Shown here: positions 11,256 to 22,744 of the stretch, piece after piece
Position numbering within the stretch: position 1 is the first letter of the stretch
Layout: each line of letters opens with the position of its first letter
NCBI GenBank assembly: GCA_026873275.1
Contig: JANTUC010000006.1
Location: forward strand, 1,178,001-1,242,000
Direction: 5' to 3'
DNA from: Pseudopithomyces maydicus
Taxonomy: Eukaryota; Ascomycota; Dothideomycetes; Pleosporales; Didymosphaeriaceae
DNA: 64,000 bases
Notes under the pieces: generated by a model
The model's input: only the letters and a program-made list of their open reading frames with translations
What the model was told of the DNA's origin: nothing
The model's database searches: none
Program-made: the position numbers and the translations under genes

Positions 11256-12546
11256 CTAGTGCTTAGCGGTGACTTTGTCGCCCGTAAGCTTCTCCACGGC
11301 TTCCTTAGCGCTGGTGTAATGTTAGTCGTCATGTTCTCAGAGAAAGAGGAATAATGAAGGGGAGGGGGGTTGAGACATACACATCGCCTAGCGCAACCAT
11401 GCACACGGTTTGCCAGACACCGAGACCAATGCGGGGTGCAACACCACGGTACAGACCCTTCATGCCGTTCTGCGAGTAAATGTACTTGGCGGCCTTGCCA
11501 ACTGTCAAGTTCTTGGGACGGTTGGGATCCTCCTTCTTGGATTGCATCTCCACGCGGATAACCTCAATGGGCTGGTTCCACGCGCTTAGTCCACCACCGA
11601 GTGCCGACGCCGTGATCTTCTCGATAACTGATAGCTTTTCGCCACCCTCCTTGCCGGTGACCTTGCGGATGCCCACCTCAGCAACACGCGAGAGACCGAA
11701 GCGCGATCCCCAGTTGGTCACCTGGCGCACGGCGACGGCGTTGACACCCTTGTTGATGCCGCGGATGCCCTCCCGCCGCCAGATGTCCATGAAGGTTTCC
11801 ATGGTGCCTGGGGGCTTTGCACCCGAGAGCGCAACCTTGTGCTTCGTGATCTCGACCGTCTTCATACATGTGCAGAAGCCCATTGTGGCGTAGGCTTGTG
11901 CTAAACCACCGACCATACCACCTGAGATACCGGCGACGAAGTTGTTCGCACCGAACGACTTCGCGTGGAACTCGGCTTCAGAGGCGACGAAGAGAAGAAC
12001 GGCGCCCTTCGTCGAGGCTTCGATCCAGGCCCAGGGGATGAGTCCTTGGTAGACTGTCGGCAAATGTCAGATTCGGCCCTCGGGAGCGCGCTGAAGCATG
12101 TGCGCTTGCAGCTCGGCGGTGCAAAGGATGGGACTTACATCCAAGAATACCACCGCGTGCCCAGATGCGCCCAATGGCTCCTGCGAAGCCATCTGCTCTG
12201 TTCGCGGCCATTGCTAAATGCTGGTTAATCCTTATTCTGCGCGACATGGGAGCTTCGGGCGAGCTTACTCGTCTTCACCACCTCGAGTGGTTGTCCCAGA
12301 GTAGTGACCCTGTAGATACGACGTCAGCGACAGTGCTCAGATGTTCAGACGCGACATTGCCTACTTACTCGAACATGTTCAGACCTGCACCCACTGTACC
12401 CAAATGCGCCGGTCAGCTCCAATTCACTTGTTGATCGATCCCCGACATTGAAACTTACGCAGCAGATTGCTGAACTTGACCGGCTTCTTCTCCAGCTTGG
12501 CCGGAGCAGCTGGCACGCCAGCCACCGTCGCGGTAGATGTGCTCAT
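11256..12546 (-). CDS. YHM2: Mitochondrial citrate/2-oxoglutarate carrier YHM2
   Basis: The start MSTSTATVAGVPAAPAKLEK is followed by several short exons whose phases rebuild the yeast Yhm2 sequence closely: LLLGAGLNMFE, VTTLGQPLEVVKT, TMAANRADGF and [20 protein letters not shown]. The second repeat contains AWNQPIEVIRVEMQS and the third GMKGLYRGVAPRIGLGVWQT. The last exon encodes AKEAVEKLTGDKVTAKH and ends TAG at 11256-11258. Yhm2 exchanges citrate for 2-oxoglutarate across the inner mitochondrial membrane, supplying cytosolic NADPH via isocitrate dehydrogenase, and also binds mitochondrial DNA. The final intron uses GTATGT directly after an in-frame GT. It lies 1.2 kb from citrate synthase on the same strand. 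Confidence 0.93.
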
Positions 12547-13745
12547 CTCTGGAAGTAGTTGTCTCTGTGAGGGCCGGACCGAGGCAGAAGGGCGCGTCGC
12601 TCGCTATGTAAGTAACGAGTAGTGAAGGTGACGTTGGGAATGGTGACGGGCGAGTCGAATGCTTAAGAGGAAAAAGGACAGTCACGACTAATGATCAGAA
12701 AAGTAGTTCGCGGGAATGAGAAGCTGGCCTAGTAGCAGAGCTGTGGTCCGGGCGGTGCTGGGCGAGCGAAGAGCGACTCGTCGGTGCTTTGATCATCGGG
12801 GACCGCCAAGCGATGTTGTAACGCACGCGGAGTATCCCTGCTGACCGAGGAAGGGATGCCAGATGGATTTTCTGACAGCTAGGTTCTTGTTTCGTACCGG
12901 GCTCTACATGTGCATTCTACTCCATGAAGTCGCAAACGTGAAGCCTGCGCTGCGAACAATGCTCTGAGCATGCTCCCGTGTCTCCTCAACAACGCCGCGT
13001 ACAAAGTGATGGGCTAGCGGCGGCTCCCCGAGAAGGCAAGGAACTCAACAGCCCACCATCAGCCGTATACGCGCCCCACGCCCGACTTTTCCCGGCATCG
13101 GGATTGGCTGTGTGTTGGGCCGTTTTTGTGGATTTGTGAATCGTTGCTTCGGGGAGCTCGGAGGCCAGGCTGTGGCTGATTGCTTATGCCTCACTCAGCG
13201 CGCTGTCATGGCGCTTCCCGCGGCAGCAGTGGTGAACCCGCGGGAAGACCTGCGACGTAGCCCATCGCGGGAGCCATTTAAAATCTGCACGCTTGAAAAT
13301 AGGGGCGTGAGCATCACAGAATCGCAAAACATTTTGCATACCATGAGGCACCTTATGTGTTGTTTACTACTTGCTCCCGGCTTTCGGTAATCGGGGTCAA
13401 ACGCCGCGGTTACCTCTCGGTCGGCTACTGCAGGGCATGAGAACTGCCATGTGAACGTCATGTGAATGAGATTTAGAAACATGACAACATCAGAATATCA
13501 GGTCCAAATTAGAATTGCAGAGAATGGTGAATTTACAAGCGTGGTATTGATCGCTCGATACTAAAAAGATACTGCTACAGCCCAGATATCATCAGGTAAA
13601 TGAAAGCTCGATGCATGCTCATACACCAAAACGCACGGCCCAAACTATCCTTACATCCCTATACAGTTGGTACACAGAAAGTCGTCTCGTCTTGAGCCAT
13701 CTTTCCGATTCATCCACCACCTTCTCGCACCGCATCAAAAGCCGC
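12547..13745. other. Promoter of YHM2 and 3' flank of citrate synthase
   Basis: The first few hundred bases are the YHM2 upstream region (minus strand) and the end is the citrate synthase 3' UTR. No gene is supported. Confidence 0.6.
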
Positions 13746-15320
13746 TTACAAAGTAGCACCAACAAGCTTGGCGTAAGCCTCAGTGCTGAAAGACTTGGGC
13801 CTCTCGATAGGGGCACCGACGGCACGGTCGATGATAAGCTGGGGAAGGACACCGAGCGCGCGGGACACACCGAAGAGGACGGTGTAGTAGCTCTGCTCGG
13901 TGAGGCCGTAGTACTGGAGGAGGACACCGGAGTGGGCGTCGACGTTGGGGTAAGGGTTCTTGGTCTTGCCGTGCTCGGTGAGAACGCCAGGAGCGATCTT
14001 GTAGACCTGGCTGACGAGCTTGAACATGGGGTCGTCGGGCAGGTGCTTCTGGGCGAACTCGCGCTGGGAGACGTAGCGGGGGTCGGTCTTGCGGAGAACG
14101 GCGTGGCCGTAACCAGGGACGACCTGACCGGCCTTGAGGGTGGACCAGAGGTAGTCCTTGATGGACTCGTCGCTGAGATCGTTGCCAATGGCCTTCTTCA
14201 TCCTCTGAAGCCAGACAAGCACCTCCTGGTTGGCGAGACCGTGGAGAGGACCGGCAAGACCGTTAAGTCCAGCAGCCAGAGAGAGGTATGGGGAGCTGAG
14301 CGCGGAACCAACCAAGTGGGTCGTGTGTGCGCTGACGTTGCCACCCTCGTGGTCGGTGTGGATGGTGAGGTAGAGACGCATCAGCTCAACGAAGTCCTTG
14401 TTGTCAGCGAAGCCGAGCTGGTTGGCCAAGTTGTAGGAGTAGTCCTTGTCCTTCTCGATGGCGGGAACGCGGCCATCCTTGTAGACGTTGCGGTAGATCT
14501 TGGAGGCAATGGTGGGGAGCTTGGCAATGAGGTTCATGGAGTCCTCGAAGGTGTGCTCCCAGTACTCGGTCTTCTTCATGCCCTTAGCATAGGCCTTGGC
14601 GAACTGCGACTCGCGCTCGAGAGCAGTGACGGCAAGGGAGAACTGGGCCATGGGGTGGAGGTCGGTCGGGCAGCGGTCGATGAGCTCCTCGACGAACTTG
14701 GGGATATCGGAACGGGCAGCCCAGTCAGCAGACAGGTCGCGGACCTGCTGCTCGGAGGGGACCTCGCCGGTCAAGAGAAGCCAGAAAAGACCCTCGGGAA
14801 GGGGCTCCTGGCCACCGGGAGCCTTGGGGAGAACATCCTGGCACTCGGGGATGGTCTTGCCGCGGAAACGGATACCCTCCTCAGAGTCAAGGACTGAGCC
14901 CTGCACATTGTAAGCATGCTACTGATAAGACGGAATATGGTCGACGCACCTCCCAGACGAGGGACTTGATGCCACGGGCACCACCGTAGACCTGGTCGAG
15001 GGTAACCTCACCGACAACCTTGTTGCCGTGCTCCCTGTGATGTGATGTCAACAATGCGGTGGGGGTTCGGGAAATGATGGCGCATACTTGCGGAGCTTCT
15101 TGATCTTCTCGATCTCGCCGGGGAGCTTCTCGGCGAAGGTCTCCTTCAAGCTCTGTAATTGATGGATCAGCATGTATTCGGATGGTACGGACAAGCGGAG
15201 GATAGGTACCTGGGTCTTTCCGGTCGAGTAGGCACGGAAGCCGTTGAAAGCGGAGGCCCGCAGAGGGGTGCAAGGCACAGCACGCAGGGCGCGGGTGCTC
15301 AATCGCAACGAGGAAGCCAT
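13746..15320 (-). CDS. CIT1: Mitochondrial citrate synthase
   Basis: Four exons encode about 470 residues. The first (15320-15210) carries an Arg- and Ala-rich mitochondrial presequence, MASSLRLSTRALRAVPCTPL, ending near RAYSTGK. Short exons SLKETFAEKLPGEIEKIKKL and EHGNKVVGEVTLDQVYGGAR follow, then a long last exon of about 386 codons. The active-site triad is visible: His in GPLHGLANQEV, His in GYGHAVLRKTDPR, and Asp in NPYPNVDAHSG. The enzyme condenses acetyl-CoA and oxaloacetate in the matrix. The single-letter ends and spacing match fungal enzymes with no anomaly. A long open frame on the opposite strand (13611-14897) is a codon-bias shadow. Confidence 0.97.
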
Positions 15321-16295
15321 TGTTGTGATGGATGTGTGAGAGGATGGGGATGGAAGGGAGGAGTGGAGGAGCGGCGGAGGAAAAATTAATGCAATTGATG
15401 GGCGAGCTGCGATCTGAGCTATGGACCCACAGCGAGCTAACCACCGTTCGTCATGCCGCACTCAACCACCGGCGCATCCTTCTCGGAGAGCGGAGCGGGC
15501 ACTGTCGTCCCAACCCGAGAGCGCTCCATTGACGAGCGCCACATCGGTGACTTGCGCAGGGACGCCGCCAGTCGGTCCTCACTAACGGGGACCATTTGCA
15601 AAGCTTGCGCCCGCGGCTGCGCTCAACGTGAACTGATGCCGTCGAGAGGAGGATTCATCATGTTTCCATTACTCTATACGTATATGTACCTCGTTGCATC
15701 GGCACGCTGCCCTGGTACCCCAACCCAGGCCAAGTGGCCAGGTAAAAGTAAAACTCTGCTGCAGCCTGCCGGCATTCGCGCAGATAGTTGTCGCGGGATT
15801 TTTGCCAGCCACCACCTGGGCAGCTGCCGCGGTACACGTCACGTGATTGCTTAGCTAAGTCGCGCGCAAGGGCTGCCCTCGCCGAATCTGCGACGACCTG
15901 TGCCCGCCTTGCCTCCCCTCATTTATAACACGCGCACCCTGCAGGTAGGCCGTCACAGCCGCACTGCTCGACTTCACTTACCCACCGACTGTACTAAGCC
16001 TGCTGCTGCATCTCCCCGCGGACTCACGGTAGATCGCGCTATTTCCCTTCACCGCGTGTATAGGTCTGAACGGCAGCCGCCAGCTCAGCTCGAGGACAGC
16101 GCAATCGTGCCACTGTTGACCGTCCGCATTAAGGTTTCAAGCTTAAAACCTCATTCCGTACCTCTTCACCACCCGTGCCATCTAGAATTTCTCCACGTTC
16201 GGGCCTGCGCTGTTTTCTCCAACGGGCTTCTCTCTTACTCTCTTAGCTTCATACCGTTTTCATAGGGGAGTCAGAACTCACCGCACACCGTCGCC
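15321..16295. other. Shared upstream region of citrate synthase and SEB1
   Basis: This is a 975-base divergent promoter region. CACGTCACGTGATT at about 15835-15847 contains an E-box-like TCACGTGA. I see no gene; short frames here are not protein-like. Confidence 0.5.
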
Positions 16296-18849
16296 ATGGC
16301 AGCCGTGGAGGAGATTGGTACGCTCCTTCAATCGCTGCAGGCGTTGAAAGCGCCCGGAGTCACACAGTCAAAGGTCAAAGAGATCTCACAAAAGGCCGTC
16401 GATAATATTCAGGTAGGCGACTCACCCAGGACTCATCGCCATTGCATCCTCGTCGCGTTGCCCTCCGATACACAATACAAAGTCCGCCCATCACGGATGC
16501 CATCATTATACCAGCGTATGAAATCCGCAGCTTGCACCACTGTATTGTATATCTCGGGGCAACACCGTGAGCGCGTTGAGTCCAGAGTGCATTTCATTCG
16601 AGTTTTGCAGGCGCGATATTGCTCGCCATCCTTTTTGTCACAGAATATTTGCTAACTTGTGCGCTCGTCGCTTGTAGTCCGATGCCCTCGTCGTCGAGAA
16701 GATCGTCCATCAATTCAAGAACAGTGCCGCCACACATAAGCTCGGCGTCCTATATGTTGTAGACACTGTAGTCCGCCAATGGCTTGAACGTGCTAAGAAG
16801 GCCGGACAAGCCGTATCACGCAATGCTGCTCTCGGCACGTTTGCTTCGGGTGTGCAGAAGATTACCGACGTCCTACCCCTGCTCATGAACGATCTGTTCC
16901 AATTAGCGCCCGACGACCAGAAGCCCAAGATCCTAAAATTGCTCGAGATCTGGGAACGTGGACAGACATTTCCGCGCGATATGCTTGCTGGCTTCAAACA
17001 ACAATTGGCAAAGGCAAAGACCAGTAAGGATCCATCACCCTTTTGCGGACCTTCTGTCTGCCTCAGGATATACAAAGCCAGAATCAACGCGATTGGCATC
17101 AACGCCAGGCTGCCTGCTTTTGGCTTGTTTATCCTAGCATGGCGCCGGGTCTATGTTGACTTGTAACTAACATTTACTCAACAGGCAATTTTACACCACC
17201 AGGTAGCCCACCCAGGGCCAATGCCACTCTAGGTAACCCACCAACCGTCGTAGCTCCACCAGCAGTAGTGCCACAACAGGATACAAATGCTCTCCTTGCC
17301 GTCTTGGCCGGATTTGCGCCCCAACAAGCTAACCATATTACCCCCATGCCCCTAGCTGCACCGCCACTGCCGTTTCCTCAAAATACGTTTCCACCTCCAC
17401 CCCTAGGATTTGCACCACCGCCGCCCCCTCCGGCGCCCGTGGTTAGCAATAATCAACCTCATGCTAATGCTGCACAGCCTGGCGACGTCAACCAGATCGC
17501 AGCTCAGGTACTACAAGCTATGCAGGCTGGCTCAGTTACCCAAGAACAGGGGTTGCAAGTACTCAATATGCTGGCTGCAGCTCAAAGTGGCGGGCTTCCT
17601 ATTCCTCCAGCACAGCAAGCCACACTGCCGGCGCCTCCACTACAGAATGGGATGCAGCCCGAGCGGTTCGAGCAGAATGGTAGTAGATTCCGGGATCGTA
17701 GCCGGTCTCCTGATTACAATCGTCGTCGTCAGTCCCCTCGTAGGTCACCGCCGATGCGGCGCGATAGTCCAACTTACGGGGTGTACGATCCTAATGCCGC
17801 TGCTGACGCCAACGCTGTGAATCGCGGTGAACGCAACCGCGGTCGAGGTAAGAATCGTGGTGGTCGTAATGATCGTAATGAATTTCGCCAGCGTACGCCT
17901 CCGCCCAGGTGGGCTAGCCCTGCCGGCAACGCGAGTGCACCTCCCAATGGCTCTTCGAAGAAATTTATAGAATGGGATCCCTCGCTTCCCCGTGATCATA
18001 TCAGGGTACTTAGCCGTACGCTTTTTATAGGTGGTGCTTCTGGAACCGAGGCAGAAATTCGCCAGATTTTCAGTCAGTTCGGAACAGTGCAGAGCTGTAT
18101 CGTCAACCAGGATAAACGCCATGCGTTTGTTAAGATGCTGACCCGTCCGGATGCGCTTGCTGCCAAGGCAGGCATGGTCAATAACCAGGATCCAATGGCT
18201 GTGTCGAAAGCCCGCCAGGTATGAAAATCATGTGTGCCCCGGGATATGCAATGCAAAGGCCCATGCTGTCCATTTTCTTGGTATTGGACATGGCTAACCC
18301 TTAGTGTAGACTCGGTGGGGCGTAGGTTTTGGCCCCCGCGATTGTAGCGATTACGACACTGGCATTAGCGTGATTCCTATTTCCCGACTCACTGATGCTG
18401 ACCGAAAGTGGGTCTTGACCGCGGAGTATGGTGGTACAGGTGGATTGCCCCTTCAAGAGGGGATGGTCATCGAAGAGCCTGACATCGAGATCGGCGCTGG
18501 TGTATCTTCCAAGGGTGAGTCATTCTCAGCCTCACGGCTACCACGTCCCGCGGTGCATGGCCACCGTGCCTCTGGAGTCTTGTCTAACAAATGCATAGCC
18601 ATCAGCAAGAGGGTACCTCCTGAGACCGGCCGAAATCGTGGCGGTTTCCGAGGCCGTGGCGGCGGCGGCGGCGGCGGTAATAGCAGTGGAAGTGGTAACT
18701 ACGATGAGAGCCGCTTTCGACGTGCTGCCGAGCCACGCGGTCCTCCTGCGCATGATACACGCCATATATCTCCCCGTGCCGAACAAGGTGTTGCTGTCCC
18801 ACCTGCCGTCCCAGGCTTTGGGTTCCAGCTCCCATTCCAGATGGGCTGA
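16296..18849 (+). CDS. SEB1: SEB1/NRD1-type RNA-binding CTD-interacting transcription termination factor
   Basis: Five exons (16296-16412, 16678-17023, 17185-18218, 18310-18514, 18599-18849) give 650 residues in consistent phase. Residues 1 to about 135 form a CTD-interacting domain (SDALVVEKIVHQFKNSAATH, LGVLYVVDTVVRQWLERAKK, FQLAPDDQKPKILKLLEIW). A Pro/Gln-rich linker follows, then an Arg-Ser and Arg-Gly-Asn-rich stretch, then one RRM (RTLFIGGASGTEAEIRQIFS ... RHAFVKM) and a second domain starting TRWGVGFGPRDCSDYDTGIS. A Gly-rich tail (GGGGGGGNSSG) ends the protein. S. pombe Seb1 and S. cerevisiae Nrd1 bind phosphorylated Pol II CTD and nascent RNA to drive 3'-end formation. The CID-RRM order and length fit this family well. 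Confidence 0.95.
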
Positions 18850-19341
18850 TCATGATCGGATGATGAATATTTTCCCGCCTCATCTTGCATGCTCTTGGTC
18901 GGGTTCGCGTACTAATGCTGCCTGCCTTGCTAACCAAGTTACTTGCATATGTCAAGGGCGGGTTTTTGATGGGCTTTTGTTGCATTGCACGGCGTAGTGT
19001 CTGACTTGTCGGGGGCTTTCACTAGCTCAGCATCTATGGAGTTGGCGGGTGCCCTTTGTAGGGCTTGTAGCAATTAGGGTGTACTAGTAGCAAATGAGGT
19101 CTATCCTGACCGATGGTAATGAAAAGTCTATGTCTGTTTCTCACTACTCTGCGGGTGCATTTAGTTTTGAATGCGATTCGTGATGGATGTAGTGTGTTAT
19201 TCTTTTTTTGGTTGCTTTATCTTGGAAATAGTCTAGTGTATGTAGCAACAAACCTGTCCAGGTCGTACGTTCGGTTCCAAAGCCACGGTTCTTCCTCCAG
19301 CCTTATTTTCCTGTCCACGGTTCCTCCCTCTCACACCCCCT
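18850..19341. other. Convergent 3' flanks
   Basis: This spacer lies between the 3' ends of SEB1 and the LOG gene. I see nothing beyond probable UTRs. Confidence 0.6.
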
Positions 19342-20103
19342 TCAGTTATCGTCCCAACTCAACCCAAACCTTCCCTCGGCGCAAACGTAGTCACTCAACT
19401 CCTTCATCACCTCGTCGGCACTCCTCGCCTCGACTAATATCCCCTCGTTGCTCTTTCCCACAAATCCGCTCCCTACGGCGTTCCGCACCCAATCCAGTAA
19501 GCCATTCCAGTAGCCCTCCACGTTGAAGACGACGACGGGCATGGAGTGGATACCGAGTTGATTCCACGTTGTTACCTCCATGAGCTCTTCCAAAGTGCCG
19601 TAGCCGCCGGAGAGGGCGACGAAGCCGCCGCCAGGGCCACCAGCGATGACCTCACGGGCCATGAGTTGCTTGCGGGTGTGCATGTCCTTTACGACGGTGG
19701 TGCGGCCGTAGATGAGGGGGTCGATTGCGTGTGCGGAGTCGGAAGAGTCATCTGAAGTGGAGTCTGAGGCGGGGCGGTTGGATTGTTCGTGTTTTATGAG
19801 GGGAGCGGGAATGATGCCGTCTATGATATTACGGTCAGCAGAAGTGGGATGGTTGGTGGTTTGGATGAGAGCAAATAGGCTGACGTACGCACGGAATCGG
19901 GGCCGGACAGCGAAACGAGGGTTCGAGCTACTTCGCCCATGAGCCCGACGGTGCCGCCACCGTAGACAAGCTTGGTGTTGGCCTTGTGTAGGGCGCGGGC
20001 GAGGGTGCGTGCAGCCTCCATGTGGGCGGGGAGAAGCCTGCGGATGCGCCGCAAAAGACGCAGACGACGGGCTGGAGGGATGAGGTTTCGGGGGATTCGT
20101 CAT
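19342..20103 (-). CDS. LOG-family (lysine decarboxylase-like) phosphoribohydrolase with a disrupted 5' frame
   Basis: The body of the protein is clear: HMEAARTLARALHKANTKLV, then YGGGTVGLMGEVARTLVSLS. After an intron (GTACGT donor, ATAG acceptor) come HGIIPAPLIKHE and the catalytic-type loop ALSGGYGTLEELMEV. LOG enzymes release free cytokinin bases from riboside 5'-monophosphates, and fungal members share the GGxGTxxE motif. The 5' end is broken. The ATG at 20103, the PVVCVFCGAS block and the PAHMEAAR block lie in three different frames. One extra C in each of two C-runs (plus-strand G-runs 20090-20094 and 20028-20031) would join all three. Either the assembly under-called both runs, or the gene is decayed, or translation starts at the internal Met of HMEAAR. 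Confidence 0.85.
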   Translation of the reverse strand: MTNPPKPHPSSPSSASFAAHPQASPRPHGGCTHPRPRPTQGQHQACLRWRHRRAHGRSSSNPRFAVRPRFRAYVSLFALIQTTNHPTSADRNIIDGIIPAPLIKHEQSNRPASDSTSDDSSDSAHAIDPLIYGRTTVVKDMHTRKQLMAREVIAGGPGGGFVALSGGYGTLEELMEVTTWNQLGIHSMPVVVFNVEGYWNGLLDWVRNAVGSGFVGKSNEGILVEARSADEVMKELSDYVCAEGRFGLSWDDN

Positions 20104-20584
20104 GGTGGCGGTGTGCGTTTGTTATGTGTTTGTATGTGTGAGGTATGGAGGATGTCGATGGACAAGGTGGGGGTGGTGGATGCGGAGGCGGGGTATCGCA
20201 GCACAAGAGCGAGAGTGGAACAGGAATCGAGGGAGGCAAATGGGGTCTATTATACAGGCGGCCGTATGCGTCCAAGACAACGTCAAGCGCGGGTCATTGA
20301 GTCACTGGCCTGACGACAGCAAAGTTTTGGCAAGTCGCGCGTCCAAAGGAACGCGCCGATGCAGGGCCTCGTACGCGCGAATCCAATAGCAGCCACTGAG
20401 CTCCCCATGCACTCCCGCAATGGCCTAACGCTTTCCAGAGCCCCCATCGCTTGGCGACCTCAGAGAAAACCGCGGCCGTTGCAAGGACACCGCGGCTCGC
20501 CGTTCTCCGCGCTCTTATTGTGACTCCTACTGCCTGGTCGCCTTCCCCATCGCGACAAGTTCTCGTCTGGGAACAGTCACCCAA
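20104..20584. promoter_or_regulatory. Divergent promoter between LOG and CLPTM1 genes
   Basis: This 481-base spacer separates the two opposed start codons, so it must hold both promoters. I see no TATA box or distinct motif. Confidence 0.5.
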
Positions 20585-22675
20585 ATGCCTGAGCAACGCC
20601 GCCAAGGAGAAGAGCCGCAGGGCGCCGCGGGGGTACGTGTCTCCCCACCCCCCAACGAAGGCGTGGAAAGCTGTGCTGACGCGAAAATGTCCAGATTGTG
20701 CGGACGCTGGTCCAGAGCGTGGGCATCTTCCTGCTCATCCAATTTGCGACGAAGCAGTTCTTCGGCCAGCCGCCCGCATCCGATCCTGCGAAGGGTGGCG
20801 CCGTCGTCCCCAACGCGAAGGTCTCCATACCAGCTTTCGAGAACCGCCCCAACTACTTCGACGATGGCGCCGTCCGCAGTGTTGTCCCGCAGAACATCGC
20901 GCCCATGTGGCCCGTCGGCACCGAGGTCGACATTTCCATGTACATCTCGCCGTCCATCGCCATGCCACCGCTCAAGCAGCTGCCCAAGGACTCGCTGTTG
21001 ATCGACGAGAAGGGCTTCAAGTTTGGCGACTACAAGGAGAACAGGGTCGTTGAGACCGAGTTCAATGTCCCTGCCGCTGTGCAGCGCAACGCTACGCTCT
21101 TCGCCCACTTCTACGTCGCCCAATCCGGCTCCCAGCTCGACCCCACCCGGCCCGACTACGACAAGACCAAGGCCTACCACATGATTCGCCCCCTCACCCA
21201 GTATCAGCCCAAGAAGAAGATCTCCAAGACCAGGAACTTGTTGTCCGACCTGCCCGAGACGGTCGAAAGCGATGAGGAGAAGAACGCGCCCAAGGTCGTT
21301 GGGAACTACTACCATTCCAACTTCTCCATCAGCATGATTCCGGATTCGGGCGTCGTCAACTTTCCGTCCATGCACGCTGGTGTGAGGGAATTCTATCAAC
21401 TTGACCAGACGGGTTCGCGGGATGCTACGGGGCAGAATGGATGGTACTATCCTGTGCTGTTCACCAACACTTTCTGGCAGCTCAAGAAGGACATGATCGA
21501 GCTCAATGAGACGGTGAGTCTGCAAACATTTGGCTTTCGGTTTGCACAAACTAATTGAACAGGTCACTACCATTCCCCTCAATGTCAAGCTCAACAACCT
21601 TGCCCACTGGAAGTTTAACCTCTACGCCTCCATGGAAGCCAACATCCGCGCGAACCAGGCGGCCGCAGCCAATGGCCAGAAACTTGCTGGTGGCGGCGAT
21701 GGTTCCGAAATGGAAATGTTCAAGGAAATTCTCATCGACAGTAACTCGTACCTCCTCGCCGTGACGGCCGTTGTGTCCGTCTTGCACATGATCTTCGAGA
21801 TGCTCGCCTTCAAGAACGACGTGCAGCACTGGCGCAAAAAGAAAGACAATGTCGGCACTTCTGTACGCACTATCCTGGCGAACGTCTTCATGCAGTCTGT
21901 TATCTTCCTCTACCTCATCGACAATAACGAAAACACATCCTGGATGATCCTCTTCGGCCAGGGTATGGGCATTGCCATCGAAGCCTGGAAAATCACGAAG
22001 ACGGTCAACGTCCGCGTGCGTCCTTCTCCTCCAGGCTCCTACATCCCGTACACTATTGTTTTCGAAGACAAACACGTGCTTTCCGAGACAGAGAAGAAGA
22101 CAGAAGAGTACGATGAAATCGCATTCAAATACCTCACCTGGGTCGCCATCCCCTTGCTCGCTGCCTACGCCGTCTACTCTCTCATTTATGACACGCATAA
22201 GAGCTGGTACTCCTTCATCATCACCACCCTAGTCGGCTCCGTGTACGCTTACGGCTTCCTCATGATGGTTCCCTCACTATACATCAACTATCGCTTGAAG
22301 AGCGTCGCGCACATGCCGGGTCGCGCCATGACCTATAAGTTTCTAAACACCTTCATCGACGATCTCTTTGCGTTCACCATTAAGATGCCTACACTGCATC
22401 GTCTGGCGACGCTGAGAGACGATGTTATCTTCTTTGTATATCTGTATCAGACGTGGGTATACAAGGTGGATTACTCGCGTGTGAACGAGTTTGGACAGGG
22501 TGGCGATGAGGAAGAGGAAGAGGAGAAGAAGGCGAATCAGCCGCTTGCTGCGCCGGCGGGAGCGGAGCGCGGGCTGAAGGTTCCAGATGAAGGGAAAGTA
22601 AAGAAGGCAAAGGAAAAGGCTGAGGCAACGGCGTCGGGTGCACAGAAGAAGGGCGAGGGTAGGAAGAGGAAGTAG
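20585..22675 (+). CDS. CLPTM1 family multi-pass membrane protein
   Basis: Three exons (20585-20632, 20695-21513, 21563-22675) give 659 residues. The start MPEQRRQGEEPQGAAG is followed by an N-terminal anchor IVRTLVQSVGIFLLIQFATK. A luminal domain comes next (VDISMYISP, YNKT-like ATLFAHFYVA, NNL..WKFNLYASME). The C-terminal part contains several membrane segments, FLMMVPSLYINYRLKSVAHMPGR-like blocks and DDLFAFTIKMPTLHRLATLR, all hallmarks of CLPTM1/CLPTM1L. The tail is Lys/Glu-rich (EEEEEKKANQPLAAP). Human CLPTM1 acts in ER/plasma-membrane trafficking of GABA-A receptors, and CLPTM1L is a glucosamine-PI scramblase; the fungal role is probably in ER lipid or GPI metabolism, which is inference. 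Confidence 0.95.
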
Positions 22676-22693
22676 GCGATGTATATGTCGGGG

Positions 22694-22714
22694 CTATCTG
22701 ATGACCCCAGATAG
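22694..22714 (+). terminator. Small hairpin just after the CLPTM1 stop codon
   Basis: CTATCTG and CAGATAG form a perfect 7-bp stem around a 7-base loop, 19 bases after the CLPTM1 stop. It could stabilise or process the 3' UTR; a true terminator role is not established in fungi. Confidence 0.3.
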
Positions 22715-22723
22715 GAGTATGTA

Positions 22724-22744
22724 GATTGTGGATTGTGGATTGTG
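22724..22744 (+). repeat. Tandem repeat, three GATTGTG units
   Basis: Three perfect 7-base units lie directly downstream of CLPTM1. Confidence 0.8.

Noticed and set aside
13611..14897. 428-codon open frame on the plus strand
   Set aside because: It is the reverse of the citrate synthase exon; its Val/Gly/Leu-rich composition is a codon-bias mirror.
20527..21597. 356-codon open frame on the minus strand
   Set aside because: It is antisense to CLPTM1, whose conserved motifs and introns fix the plus strand as coding.
22694..22714. Hammerhead ribozyme core (CTGATGA)
   Set aside because: The second conserved block and the three stems are missing; only a simple hairpin remains.
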